A stretch of 56,721 nt of DNA from an uncultured Cellvibrio sp. (GCA_946481095.1 CAMLML010000023.1:1-56721); one strand, 5' to 3'. Positions 20,801 through 29,301 are shown, numbered from the stretch's first letter. Notes: generated by a model from the sequence alone, not told the origin. Translations and numbers: made by a program.

Positions 20801-22032
20801 AGGTGCTGATAAATGGAAGTGCGAATGATCAAAACTTTTTAAATTATTCTGTGGCCTATACCAATAATTTATTACCTGTTTTGTGGAATAATTTAGCGTC
20901 CAATATCGTTAATAATGTTAATGATTCACTTTTGGCCTCTTGGGTCGTTGGAAATACAGTGGGAGCGCCCTCCATTGCAAATGGCCAATATACAGTGCGT
21001 CTAACAGTTCAGGATTTAGCTGGAAATAGATCCATCGTGACTTCACCTGTCACTATTGATAATTTATCAATAGCCAATGTATCCGTTCAAAATGTAGTAA
21101 ACCTTCGTAACGATGTATCCGGAACAATTAATTTCAATATGAATGTGCCAGGTGTTGTGACGGTAAATATTTACAGTATTACTGGAGGAATTACTTCTAC
21201 TCCGGTGAAGACATTAACGATTGATGGAATATCAGGTGTTAATTCTGTGAACTGGGATGGTCGGGATCAGTTAGGAAACAAAGTAACAGATGTTGGTTAT
21301 TTGTTTGTGATTACTGGCAGTGATGGCACACGCTATGGTCGATATGATGAAAGTGCTGTTTCAATTAGTACTCAGGCTACATTTACCTCCATCAATACCC
21401 AATGTGATGCCAAGCGTAATATTTTCGCTTCATTCTCAGTAACAGCACCGCAACCAGGCACTGCTGGTATTCAGCTTTCAACACCGAATGGAACAATATA
21501 TCCATTTGGTGTCAACGGTAAGCCTGTGCCTGAAGGAACCACAATTATGTATTGGGACTGTAGAGATCCAGTAACAGGAGCGCTTGCCACATTTCCAGCG
21601 AGTCAAACCGCAGCATTTTTTCGTTTTCCTCCTAATACGATATTGGTAGAAGGTTACGATACACTTCCGAAAATTTCAGGATCTGGAAGTAATGTTGAAG
21701 TCAAAACAGATCCCTATTTAATTTATTTAAGTTATGGCCAATTTACAAAAATACGTTATGCGCTTGAGTTATTTGAAGTGAGCAGTGCTCAGGTCGATAT
21801 TAAATTATTGCCTCCAGGAATTTTAAATATTGATGATGCGAGTGCAATTAATGTGTTTAGCGGAATCCAACCCGCGGGTGAACATGAAGTTACCTGGTCT
21901 GGAGTTTTGAGCGGACCCGACTCTGCGCAACGAATAACCGGCAGTACGGAAGGAGCCTATACGTTTGCAATTAAAGTCACATCTAATGGGGTAAGTTCTT
22001 TGTACAGAGGGACTTTAAGTGTGTATCAATAA
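14848..22032 (+). CDS. Giant secreted right-handed beta-helix repeat protein
   Basis: 2394 residues from the ATG at 14848, preferred over 14824 because GGAG lies 9 nt upstream and the product then begins with a proper signal peptide (MNLSVVRTSF... to ALANA). After cleavage comes a dockerin-like segment with an EF-hand-like loop (GAGDGVIDNNDLDLINQALV), an Ig-like domain (to about 195), then a parallel beta-helix rich in NxI/GxxI rungs (NosD/PbH1 type). The helix contains tandem units of 287-288 residues marked by N-W-W-G (about 443, 731, 1018, 1306, 1594, 1835). The last 540 residues are FlgD-like/bacterial Ig domains (YFSPNSDTVQDN, then MSWDGLDVNGQLLPDGRYGL). Probably a surface or extracellular adhesin or carbohydrate-active protein; no catalytic motif was recognised. 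It heads a five-gene run of secreted proteins. Confidence 0.88.
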   Translation: MNLSVVRTSFSSKTLALTLLFLSALANAAEYIGGDVFPRSAQDNQLLPQDIILIEQFISGEIEPTELERRLVDTYPLGAGDGVIDNNDLDLINQALVGNIALPTVNTGPAPTLNHPGFSNTTLNPLPLTGTAPANSTVNVYVNNVLQGVTQVPSDGSYSVNVPLVDENNRIFVIATSGSIVSDYSNSLDISYQNTASRTLSGSLSGTVVLTPGIPAQPYLVTGSDLVVPTTAKLIIQPGTEIKFAAARKIVANGTLSVRGSASSKVRFVSSNATPSRGAWGGIVINSTSINSKIENAFIESSVQGVLVSGAAVLLKKNVINYFSGDGIKLTGSGASASIIEGNIIDNLNDTVQCLTIDASSPTVIENTLTNCAKGISIVGNSSPSITSNNVITSNVNGISFTSPTLTTNPVITGNQIFSNTTSNITATGFPSGAQNIRINATNNWWGSVTPNVIAGTISDLSDSTSLTTRPTVDYANYLDAVGGSPVPGNYLLGQFTATTTTLTAGGIYDVLGLISVPSGKTLIIPAGTTLRFHTVNNLTVDGTLLVQGTSSNKVILTSARATPARGDWNTIWIRGGAGSIIENANIEYATYGIFIENTSAQIKNNHIRYFSSDGIYVKTASASASIIEGNIVDNVNNTLDCLTIDASSPTIIGNTLTNCAKGISIVGNSSPSITGNNVITSNVNGISFTSSTLTTNPVITGNQIFSNTTSNITATGFPSGAQNIRINATNNWWGSTTPNVIAETISDLSDSASLTTRPTVDYANYLDAVGGSPVSGNYLLGQFTATTTLTAGGTYDVLGLVTVPSGKTLIIPAGTTLRFHTVNNLTVDGTLLVQGTSSNKVTLTSARATPARGDWGTIWVKGGTGSIIENANIEYATYGIFIENTSAQIKNNYIRYFSSDGIHVKTASASASIIEGNVIDNLNNTLDCLTVSNSSPTIIGNTLTNCNIGLSVVNNSSPLVNGNNIISGNKYGIKFTTATLTTLPVINGNQILANTTDNVDVRGYPTGGNKLKLNAKGNWWGTTNFTSIMGSIYDLNNDSDSTVLPTVDFSNPLDGPNGTAIAGTFFNGLINTDTTFISGETYLIIGSTFVSANKTLTIPAGTTLKFYGESHLVVDGTLNIQGTTNDPVLLTSGRAVKNRGDWKGIWIRNGSVGSTIQNAIIEYNESGILLDTAAALISGNTIRQFENDGIYLQGAGATASFIEDNIIDNLNDTGYCVVTDTSSPTIRGNKLINCETGLYVVNSSSPVVNANNIISSNNNGIKFSTAKLTTLPVINGNQIFANITNNVDVRNYPTGGNKLKLNAKGNWWGTTNLTTIMGLIYDLNNDSDSAVLPTVDFGNPLDGPNGSAIPGNFLNGIINADTTFISGETYLIIGSTFVAANKTLTIPAGTTLKFYGKSDLVVDGTLLVQGTVNSPVVLTSGRATQNKDDWRGIWIRSSSVGSVIQNAIIEYNYRGILLANAAASINGNTIRQFENDGIYLQSAGATTSVVENNIIDNLDDTGYCITVDTSSPTIRGNKLTNCGTGLYVVKNSSPVVNGNNIISGNNYGIKFSAATLTTLPVINSNQIFTNTTYNLDATGYPTGSNELTINATGNWWGTTDVALLANEIYDLNDSPAATNLPLVNINGLLAVDGTIAAGNYLAGQLPDTILVSNTTYNIVGSVTVPTGNTLTIQPGAILKFLSGTKLTINGSLNVLGESSQPVIFTSVEVSPAVSDWNGILINTGATNVSLSNVIVQYASNGIYIDKTSSVVNITDSLIQLCDIGIYINGTTNPVLSNNRIVGNAKYGVHINGNNNDLTDPKPVLNNNDIYSNTTRNINVANYTAAPTVKMDVTNNWWGTATPTFTGNMLNYSPVLTSASLAPTIKSHSLTNTYFSPNSDTVQDNVILTSLLSETAEWTVSVQNLNNGELVRNYNGSDLNALMSWDGLDVNGQLLPDGRYGLRVHTIAGSRSGISLYREFVLDTIAPTLQLDPLLALIPQRNVNKVLINGSANDQNFLNYSVAYTNNLLPVLWNNLASNIVNNVNDSLLASWVVGNTVGAPSIANGQYTVRLTVQDLAGNRSIVTSPVTIDNLSIANVSVQNVVNLRNDVSGTINFNMNVPGVVTVNIYSITGGITSTPVKTLTIDGISGVNSVNWDGRDQLGNKVTDVGYLFVITGSDGTRYGRYDESAVSISTQATFTSINTQCDAKRNIFASFSVTAPQPGTAGIQLSTPNGTIYPFGVNGKPVPEGTTIMYWDCRDPVTGALATFPASQTAAFFRFPPNTILVEGYDTLPKISGSGSNVEVKTDPYLIYLSYGQFTKIRYALELFEVSSAQVDIKLLPPGILNIDDASAINVFSGIQPAGEHEVTWSGVLSGPDSAQRITGSTEGAYTFAIKVTSNGVSSLYRGTLSVYQ
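16177..19629 (+). repeat. Four tandem 861-864-bp coding repeats in the beta-helix gene
   Basis: The codons for N-W-W-G recur at 16177, 17041, 17902, 18766 and 19630, spacings 864, 861, 864 and 864 bp. Units 1 and 2 are nearly identical at DNA level over long stretches (compare 15840-16330 with 16720-17190), and units 3 and 4 resemble each other more than units 1 and 2. This pattern suggests stepwise recent duplication or gene conversion. Confidence 0.9.
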
Positions 22033-22897
22033 ACGTTCATTAGTTTATGTTTTTGTATTTCTGTTTTTACAGATTTATTCCTCTTTGCTTTGGGCAAAAC
22101 AAGCGCAGGACTTGGCAATAGCCTATTTGAGGCATACCAATGATTATTGGCAAGTGTGGATAACGGATGGTTATGGAAAGCATCATAAGCAGGTAACTCG
22201 TGATGCGGTTGATAAAACCCGAGTGTCCTGGTTTCCTGATCGCAAGCGTTTGTTGGTCAATGGCAATGATGGGACGCTGTCAATTGTAGAATTGAAAACA
22301 GGTAAATCGACTCACATTAATTTGGATGCTCTTGAAGTATTTGATGCAAAGTTATCTCATGATGGTTTACGTATTGCCTATACCTCTACAACATCGCTGC
22401 AGGCCGACAATGCTGAGGTATGGATCGCTAATATTGATGGTACAGAGAAAGTTAAATTGACCAACAATACTTCTGTTGCACTGACACCCAGTTGGAATCC
22501 ACGCAATAACGCGATCTTATTTTCCGCCGGTGTTCCCAATGAAAATCAGGAAATTTGGGAAGTAGCTGTTTCAAATAGGCAAAGCCAACAAGTCACTATT
22601 GCTAAAACGACTTCCATTGATCCTTGTGTAAATCAAAGAGGTGTATTGCTTTATTCATCAAATGGGTCAGGTGCTTATTCCATTTGGATGTTGGGTAAAG
22701 ATCAAAAGCCTCAACAAATAACCCAATCAACAGGATTTGATGCGCAACCATCATGGGCTCCTGATGGCAAAGCCTTCGTTTTTTATCGAATTGCGGATTC
22801 CAAAAAACAAATTTGGCTAAAAGAGCTTTCGACAAATCGGGAATATCCGATCACGCCTGATGATGTTTTAAGTCGATCTCCGGCATGGATAAATTAA
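22019..22897 (+). CDS. Exported TolB-like (PD40) beta-propeller protein
   Basis: 292 residues starting at GTG 22019 and overlapping the preceding gene by 14 nt. Signal peptide about 1-26 (ending LLWAK). Repeated WD40-like beta-propeller (PD40) blades follow: YWQVWITDGYGKHHKQVT, SWFPDRKRLLV, AEVWIANIDGTEKVKLT, PSWNPRNNAILFSAG, PSWAPDGKAFVFYR. TolB itself belongs to the Tol-Pal system, but this protein lacks the TolB N-terminal domain and is embedded in a secreted-protein operon, so it is more likely a propeller scaffold or binding module for its neighbours. Confidence 0.82.
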   Translation: MCINKRSLVYVFVFLFLQIYSSLLWAKQAQDLAIAYLRHTNDYWQVWITDGYGKHHKQVTRDAVDKTRVSWFPDRKRLLVNGNDGTLSIVELKTGKSTHINLDALEVFDAKLSHDGLRIAYTSTTSLQADNAEVWIANIDGTEKVKLTNNTSVALTPSWNPRNNAILFSAGVPNENQEIWEVAVSNRQSQQVTIAKTTSIDPCVNQRGVLLYSSNGSGAYSIWMLGKDQKPQQITQSTGFDAQPSWAPDGKAFVFYRIADSKKQIWLKELSTNREYPITPDDVLSRSPAWIN

Positions 22898-23986
22898 ATG
22901 TATAACATCCGAATAACATTATTCATTCTGTTCTTCTCTGGCAAGCTACTGGCGGAATCCTTGACGATTACACAAGTCAGCGTTTCCCCACAAATTGTTA
23001 AATCCAAGAATGAAGACGTTCAGATTAATTTTCAAATCAGTAAACCTGCTGAAGTTGTCACAAAAATATACGATGCGATCAACAGATTGATATGGCAAAG
23101 CCAACCAGTTTTATTGACAAAGGGTTCTCATGCCGTTTCCTGGAATGGAAAGGATTTGGATCAGAAAGATGTTTTACCCGAAGCTTATTTTTTTACAGTT
23201 GAGGCAAAAGGCGAGGATGGGGAAACAGTTTCATTTGACCTTACCGATATGACTGGTGGTGAAAGTTTGTTACTTGAAAATCTCAAATACAATAGTGAAA
23301 CCCACAAATTAACATTTACTGCTCCAAAAACAGGCCGATATATGTTGCGTGTGGGTATTGCAAAAGCATTTGCTATTAATACGCTGATCAACAATAAAGT
23401 GGTTGCTGCTGGAGAACATGAATTGATCTGGGATGGATATGATGCGTCTCATGTTTATGATTCTTCGAAACATCCTAATTTATTGTTTGGTAGTTTCGGT
23501 TATGCACTCAGCCAAAATCATATTCTGGTAAGACCTCAAGATCAGAAATTGAATTCATATGCAGTAGCTTTTGAACAAAAAAACACTGTAACAAAACGAG
23601 TCAAAGAAACTTTACTGCGAGAAAACTTATCGCCGCATTCTTATCGGCCTGTTGACCAAGCTCGTGATGTTAAATTGAACTTATCCTTGCCGTCCGATCT
23701 TAAAAAGAATTCTAATGGTGCTTATATATTTGACAAGTCTTATCCAATCAAGATTGATTTAATGGCAGACGATGTGATGGTCATGGAAGCACAAAGAGGA
23801 GAAATCGTATTATTTTTGGATAACCAACTGATTCATGATAACGAGGTCTCCTACTATCCCTATACATTTAATTGGGGACCGAAGATATTCGATGGAAAGG
23901 AACATTTATTAACCTTTTTTGTTGCTGGTTTTGCCGGAAATATCGGCACGGCCACTATTAAAGTTCAACTTGGAAAACCTCAGTGA
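22898..23986 (+). CDS. Exported FlgD-like Ig-domain protein
   Basis: 362 residues, starting directly after the stop of the TolB-like gene. Signal peptide about 1-20 (KLLAES). FlgD-type immunoglobulin repeats are visible: ISKPAEVVTKIYDAINRLIW, then GSHAVSWNGKDLDQKDVLP, and a second, GRYMLRVGIAKAF, then AGEHELIWDGYDASH. The same domain type closes the giant beta-helix protein, so the two may associate or share an origin. The C-terminal 120 residues are unassigned. Confidence 0.78.
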   Translation: MYNIRITLFILFFSGKLLAESLTITQVSVSPQIVKSKNEDVQINFQISKPAEVVTKIYDAINRLIWQSQPVLLTKGSHAVSWNGKDLDQKDVLPEAYFFTVEAKGEDGETVSFDLTDMTGGESLLLENLKYNSETHKLTFTAPKTGRYMLRVGIAKAFAINTLINNKVVAAGEHELIWDGYDASHVYDSSKHPNLLFGSFGYALSQNHILVRPQDQKLNSYAVAFEQKNTVTKRVKETLLRENLSPHSYRPVDQARDVKLNLSLPSDLKKNSNGAYIFDKSYPIKIDLMADDVMVMEAQRGEIVLFLDNQLIHDNEVSYYPYTFNWGPKIFDGKEHLLTFFVAGFAGNIGTATIKVQLGKPQ

Positions 23987-23997
23987 AAGGAGGAATT

Positions 23998-24492
23998 ATG
24001 AATTCCCATAAAGTCATCACCTGTTTGCTTTTATGCATCTGTTGTTCAATACAAAATTCCTTTGCTGATGATCAAGAAGCCTTTTCTTTGATTAAACAGG
24101 CTGGCGAAAAAATGCAGATGGGTGATTCAGGAAAAGCCGAACAGTTTTATATGCAAGCGCTGCAGGAATCACCTGCTAATCTGGAAATACAGATTTCGGT
24201 TGCCGAGTTCTATATTCAGCAAGCTCGATATGTAGAAGCAGAAAATATCATTACCAATGCCGATCAAAAAAATCACCGTGTGTGGAGAGCAAAATCGATT
24301 TTGCTTTTATCCCAGGGTAAAGAAAAGGAATCTATATTGGCATTGGAAAAAGCATTTAATCTGGGTGGCAGGGATCTGTACATTTTACAGCGCTTGCAAA
24401 CCCATTATGAAATGACAGCAAATCGTGCGCGACAACAGCAAATTGAAAATAATTTGCAATCACATGCTGCACAACAAAATCGATCTAAATAA
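23998..24492 (+). CDS. Exported TPR-repeat protein
   Basis: 164 residues from the ATG at 23998, chosen over the GTG at 23983 because AAGGAGG (23987-23993) sits just upstream. Signal peptide about 1-23 (NSFADD). TPR-like helical pairs follow: KMQMGDSGKAEQFYMQALQE, LEIQISVAEFYIQQARYVEA, KEKESILALEKAFNLGG. Likely a small periplasmic or surface scaffold for the adjacent RHS and beta-helix proteins. Confidence 0.78.
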   Translation: MNSHKVITCLLLCICCSIQNSFADDQEAFSLIKQAGEKMQMGDSGKAEQFYMQALQESPANLEIQISVAEFYIQQARYVEAENIITNADQKNHRVWRAKSILLLSQGKEKESILALEKAFNLGGRDLYILQRLQTHYEMTANRARQQQIENNLQSHAAQQNRSK

Positions 24493-24518
24493 TACAAAGT
24501 GGGAAAAATGGAGCACAT

Positions 24519-27500
24519 ATGTTCATTCAATTAATGAAAACGGGATTTATAAAGACACTCCGCATTGCCGCGACTGCGTTGATCCTTATGTTGCTGGGTA
24601 CTGTCTCTGCCTATGCTTGTAATTATGGTAATAGTGACGAAACATCTGGTGGGTGTGGTACATATAGTGGGGGGAGTCAGCCAGATTCAACGCCACCAAC
24701 ACCACCCTGTCTAGATTCTGATTGTAGTGGATCATGTCCGGTCTCGAAAGGTGGTGGTCCTGGTCCCAACCCCAGTGTCGGCGACCCTATTCATATTTAT
24801 TCAGGGCGCCAATTACTCTCGATAACTGATTTATCGGTTTCGGGAGCTTTTCCCATTCGAGTGGTTCGCAATTATGACAGCGGGTCTGTCTATGATTCGC
24901 CTTTGGGCTTTGGTTGGGCCTTGAATGTCGATAAGCGTATTTATAAATATGCAGACAACTCGATTATTGTGAGAGAGTCTTGTGGAAGGCGCATACGTTA
25001 TTTGGATGTCGGTGGTACTTATCAGGCCGAAGAAAAAACTCTAAAAGTGTCGCTGGCTGAAAATGCCGATGGTAGTTTTGTCAGGACTTTTCCGAATGGA
25101 AAAAAAGAATTCTATGATGCTCAAGGAAAAATGATTGCTGATCAGGATATTCATGGAAATCGATTGGAATACACTTACGACACACGCGGTCGCTTACCCA
25201 TCACCGGTAGTTCGCCTTATGCTGTTAATCCTGCAGTCCCTTCCATTACTTCTTACGACTATCGATTAACAAAAATTGCAGAACGTCTTGCGTCTGGAAG
25301 TTTATCAGGCCAACAAGTGGTTTTCACTTATGATGATGCAACAGGACGCTTGCAAAAAATAAATTCCAATGATGGCCGTGAAGTAGTGTATACCCATGAT
25401 CAAACGACTAGTGCCAAAAACGGTAACTTACTCACCGTGTTGGATACCTCAAATATTCTCCATAGTTATGAATATAACGATGCCGCTGATTCACATAATC
25501 TGACCAGTATTCAAGAAGCCAATAAAACGCCGTATGTTAATGAATATTATGCTGGTGTGGATAAAGTTAAAAAACAAACGCATGGCGGCGACACGTTTGA
25601 ATTTACTTACAACTCGGGGCTGAAAGTCACTGTTGTACACAAAGTGTATCGATCAGGTACAACTACTTTACTGACAACTTCAACACAAAATTACACCTTT
25701 GATGCAACAGGTTTTGCCACCATTATTGAAACGGTTGTGGATGCAGGCAGATCGTTTAAATCAGAATATATTCGAAATTCGTCAACAGGATTGAATGATC
25801 AGGAAATTTTTTCAGAAAAAATATCTCCGGCAACGACTTACTCAGTGGTGTCCAGTGTCAACTACACACATGATAACCGCGGCCATAAAACATCAGAAGT
25901 AGTTACTCTGGCATCGGGGGAAGTGATTACCAAAACTTGGGGCTATCAGCTGGATTCAAAAGTGTTTGAACAATCGGTCTCCAGTGCAGCCCCTTCAAAA
26001 ATCTTCCGTACAGAATATACCTACTACACAGATGTGAATGGTAATCCGGCACAAAGAAAAGAGATCAAAAAGCGTCGTGATGATGGCAGCTTTGAAGTCA
26101 CTCTATTTACCTATGACAATAATGGCCAGGTTAAGACGATCACCTCTCCAACAGGTTTGGTAACCTCGTTTACTTATACCAATAATAAACTGACGCAAAA
26201 ACAACTCATTGTGAATGGAACTGCAATTAATCAGGGCAAGGTCAGTTTGGATTATGACAGCAATGGTTATGTAGAAAGCGTTGTAAATGCCAATAACCAA
26301 ACCACCCAGTTTGTAAACGATGCAACGGGCAGGTCATTACAAATAAAAAATGCACTCAACCACACTAGCCATTATCGCTACACCAATAATCTTCTGACTG
26401 AAATAGAAACGGGTAGTAGTACCGCGGACGGTGGGGGTCAAATTACACAAAATAGTTACACACCCGAAGGCTGGTTAAGTGGTATCAAGAAAAAGAAAGA
26501 TGATGGAACCTGGCTAACGGTGTATGCCGCCACATTTAATTCAAATGGACAACCCTTAACGACAACCGACTATCGCAACAATGTCGCCAACGTGACCAAT
26601 TATCAATACAACGCTATAGGCCAGTTAATCAAGCTGACAGATCCTAACAACAATATTACCCAGTTTACTTATGATCTATTTGGCAATATTGCAACCGAAA
26701 TTGATGCCAAATCACGTCAGGTTATTTACAGTTATGATGCATTAAATCGACTGGTCAAAATAGAAAACACTGCTGTAACACCGAGTGCGGTGACGCAAAT
26801 GTCTTATGATGCAGTGGGTAATTTATTGAGTGTGACTGACCCGGAAGGGAAAACCACACAATACACTTACAATGCATTGTCACAACCCACATCCATCATC
26901 CAACCCATGGGGCAGACCACAAGCTTTGTTTATGACAATAGCGGTCGTTTGGATTACAAATTGGATGCACGCGCAATGAAAACGCGTTATCAATATTATG
27001 CATGGGGTCCAGTGCATCGTATTGAATATTATGCATCAGAAACTGCTGAAAACTTTTTAAAGCGCGAAGAGTTTCAGTATGACAACAACGGCAATTTATT
27101 GAGCATTACTGACAGTCAATTGGGCACCGGGCCTTTGTATAGTTTTACTTATGACGTACTCAATCGTATCGATACTGAAACCGCGCACTATATTGCGGGC
27201 GTGAGCATTGTAAAAGATCATGATTATGATCGTTTTGGCAATCGCAGTCGATTCACATTGCAGGATGCAACATCCTCCATCAATAATTTTACTTACAATA
27301 AATTAAATCAGTTGTCCGCTGTCAGTTTACCTGGTAACCAAAACTTCGGATTGACTTATCTGGTAGATGCTAACCAGATACAGAAACTGACCTATCCCAA
27401 CAGCATGACGCAGGATGACACCTTTGATAAAAATGGTTTGTTATTAACCCGTAGCATCAAAGGCAGTGCAGGTGTGTTGGATTTACTGACGTATGTTTAT

Positions 27501-28733
27501 GACAAAAGCTTGATGATTGATTCAATAAATTCCACTCGTGATGGTGGCTTACACGATTATATTTATGATGGCCTTGATCAACTCACCGATGCGATTCGCC
27601 CAGCACCTTTTGGATTGGCAAACGAAGCTTATCAATATGATCGGGTTGGCAATCGTGATTTACGAAGCGATACCGCTTTGTATCAATACGATAATAACCA
27701 CCGCATCACCCAAAGCCCTGGATTATTGCACTACACTTATGACGATGCAGGTAATTTGACTCAGCGTAGCGATGGCGCAACATTCACCTTTGATCATCAA
27801 AATCATTTAACGGGTTATGCAAAAGGCTCGGTGAATGCAACTTATGTGTATGATCCGTTTGGTCGCCGCATCAAGAAAACGGTGAATGGCATCACGACTT
27901 ATTTTGTGTGGGACGGCTCGCAAATAGTGGCAGAATATTCAGCGAGTGGCATTCGTGAAAAACGTTATGCGTATCTGCCATTCAGTTTGAATCCAATTCA
28001 AATGGAAGATGCCAATGGCATTTATAATATCCACATTGATCACTTGGATACCGCGCGTTTTATAACAGATGCTGCACAAAAAATTGTGTGGAATAGCAAG
28101 CAAGAAAGTTTTGGAAAAATGCTGGTTAATGAAGACCCGGATGCAAATGGAGTCGCAGTAATATTCAATCCCCGCTTTCCGGGGCAGTATTTAGATGTAG
28201 AGTCAGGACTGTACCAAAATTATTTTAGGGATTACGATCCGTCAATTGGACGCTATATCCAAAGTGATCCGATTGGACTTGCGGGTGGTGTAAATACTTA
28301 TGCTTATGTGGAAGGTAATCCTATTAGATATATTGATCCTAAAGGTCTTTCGTTGGTGGTTGCCGGTGAAGTAATTGTTATAGGCACAATACTTGTTGTG
28401 CTCGCAGTCAATAGTCACAATCGTCCACAATATCCAAGTGCATCAGATTCTAATTCATTTCCTGGTGCATCGAACTCCAGTTCATTTCCTGGAAGTGGGT
28501 TTGATGATGAATCAGATAGGCTATGTCCACCTTATGCTGCTGCAGCTACAAATAATGATCCTGATGGATGTAAAGAAGAAAAATTAGCATGCTCAGCCTT
28601 GTGTACGGATATGTCAACGGATCCTTCCCGTAAAAAAGCATATGGTGGAAGCATGACGCAGTGCATGAAGAATTGTCTTCCGGAGCGGTGTGGCGGTGCA
28701 CCGAAATGGAAGGGTTATATTTTCCCTAACTAA
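24519..28733 (+). CDS. Secreted RHS/YD-repeat protein with variable Cys-rich C-terminus
   Basis: 1404 residues; GGAG lies about 7 nt before the ATG. A signal peptide or membrane segment (about 10-35, ending VSAYA) precedes a low-complexity Cys/Gly/Pro stretch and an RHS N-terminal region (GDPIHIYSGRQLLSITDLSV). Many YD repeats follow (YDxxGR, YxYD..N), ending in the RHS core hallmark YDPSIGRYIQSDPIGLAGG and NPIRYIDPKGL (about 1240-1275). The last 125 residues are variable: a hydrophobic segment (LVVAGEVIVIGTILVVLAV), a Ser/Pro-rich linker and a Cys-rich tail (ACSALCTDM, then QCMKNCLPERCGG). In polymorphic toxins the RHS shell encapsulates such a tip, but this tip matches no toxin family I can name. 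Confidence 0.88.
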   Translation: MFIQLMKTGFIKTLRIAATALILMLLGTVSAYACNYGNSDETSGGCGTYSGGSQPDSTPPTPPCLDSDCSGSCPVSKGGGPGPNPSVGDPIHIYSGRQLLSITDLSVSGAFPIRVVRNYDSGSVYDSPLGFGWALNVDKRIYKYADNSIIVRESCGRRIRYLDVGGTYQAEEKTLKVSLAENADGSFVRTFPNGKKEFYDAQGKMIADQDIHGNRLEYTYDTRGRLPITGSSPYAVNPAVPSITSYDYRLTKIAERLASGSLSGQQVVFTYDDATGRLQKINSNDGREVVYTHDQTTSAKNGNLLTVLDTSNILHSYEYNDAADSHNLTSIQEANKTPYVNEYYAGVDKVKKQTHGGDTFEFTYNSGLKVTVVHKVYRSGTTTLLTTSTQNYTFDATGFATIIETVVDAGRSFKSEYIRNSSTGLNDQEIFSEKISPATTYSVVSSVNYTHDNRGHKTSEVVTLASGEVITKTWGYQLDSKVFEQSVSSAAPSKIFRTEYTYYTDVNGNPAQRKEIKKRRDDGSFEVTLFTYDNNGQVKTITSPTGLVTSFTYTNNKLTQKQLIVNGTAINQGKVSLDYDSNGYVESVVNANNQTTQFVNDATGRSLQIKNALNHTSHYRYTNNLLTEIETGSSTADGGGQITQNSYTPEGWLSGIKKKKDDGTWLTVYAATFNSNGQPLTTTDYRNNVANVTNYQYNAIGQLIKLTDPNNNITQFTYDLFGNIATEIDAKSRQVIYSYDALNRLVKIENTAVTPSAVTQMSYDAVGNLLSVTDPEGKTTQYTYNALSQPTSIIQPMGQTTSFVYDNSGRLDYKLDARAMKTRYQYYAWGPVHRIEYYASETAENFLKREEFQYDNNGNLLSITDSQLGTGPLYSFTYDVLNRIDTETAHYIAGVSIVKDHDYDRFGNRSRFTLQDATSSINNFTYNKLNQLSAVSLPGNQNFGLTYLVDANQIQKLTYPNSMTQDDTFDKNGLLLTRSIKGSAGVLDLLTYVYDKSLMIDSINSTRDGGLHDYIYDGLDQLTDAIRPAPFGLANEAYQYDRVGNRDLRSDTALYQYDNNHRITQSPGLLHYTYDDAGNLTQRSDGATFTFDHQNHLTGYAKGSVNATYVYDPFGRRIKKTVNGITTYFVWDGSQIVAEYSASGIREKRYAYLPFSLNPIQMEDANGIYNIHIDHLDTARFITDAAQKIVWNSKQESFGKMLVNEDPDANGVAVIFNPRFPGQYLDVESGLYQNYFRDYDPSIGRYIQSDPIGLAGGVNTYAYVEGNPIRYIDPKGLSLVVAGEVIVIGTILVVLAVNSHNRPQYPSASDSNSFPGASNSSSFPGSGFDDESDRLCPPYAAAATNNDPDGCKEEKLACSALCTDMSTDPSRKKAYGGSMTQCMKNCLPERCGGAPKWKGYIFPN

Positions 28734-28743
28734 GGTTTTTGCC

Positions 28744-29244
28744 ATGAGTGTTGATACAATAAAGCATCTATTAAAATTAAAATCGTATAGGCAGGCCATG
28801 CTTGCATGTAACGAATATATTTCTGAATTCGGGTTAAATAATATAGAAATAGTTAGGTTGCGTGCTCATAGTTTGGCTATGCAGTTCGAGCATAAGAAAG
28901 AGTTGAGTGATAGACAATATATTATTGAATCTGGTCAACAAGAGCTGAAAGATTTTTATTTATCAGGAGAATGTGCACTCAATTGTGGTGAGTTTGAATT
29001 GGCGGAAGTTTATTTTGAAGCTTTATTCAAACTGGGAAAAGTTAAAAATGAAACTTGGTTTGAATCAGCAACCCTATTTTATTTGGCATTTACGCAATTT
29101 AAACTGAGTAAATTTGAAATCGCACTACAAAATATATTGAAAGCAATCGAATTGGATTCTGATTGCGCCTTGCCGGTACCTGAGATGCCTAAATTACTTT
29201 CTGCGACGGATTTGAAACATATGATTAATCAATTCACGAAATGA
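28744..29244 (+). CDS. Small helical-repeat (TPR-like) protein, possible immunity protein
   Basis: 166 residues from the ATG at 28744 (AAGG 8 nt upstream); the frame is open from 28690 but that start would overlap the RHS gene and lacks a ribosome site. No signal peptide. Helical pairs such as YRQAMLACNEYISEFGLNNIEIVRL and YLSGECALNCGEFELAEVYF look TPR-like. It lies 10 nt after the RHS stop, where immunity genes of RHS toxins sit. That role is inference only. Confidence 0.6.
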   Translation: MSVDTIKHLLKLKSYRQAMLACNEYISEFGLNNIEIVRLRAHSLAMQFEHKKELSDRQYIIESGQQELKDFYLSGECALNCGEFELAEVYFEALFKLGKVKNETWFESATLFYLAFTQFKLSKFEIALQNILKAIELDSDCALPVPEMPKLLSATDLKHMINQFTK

Positions 29245-29276
29245 AACAGCGGAAGTCTAAATGATTTGAAGGAAAG

Positions 29277-29301
29277 GGGACGGAGGATATATTTTTTAAC
29301 C
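29277..29301 (+). repeat. Left 25-bp inverted repeat flanking the RAYT gene
   Basis: Begins GGGACGGAGGATAT and ends TTTAACC. It is the exact reverse complement of 30101-30125. Such GGACGGAGG-type sequences next to RAYT genes are expected REP-like recognition sites. Confidence 0.85.

Noticed and set aside
28690..28743. Earlier start of the helical-repeat gene overlapping the RHS gene
   Set aside because: The ATG at 28744 has a ribosome-binding site and a natural N-terminus; the extension encodes shadow sequence of the RHS gene.
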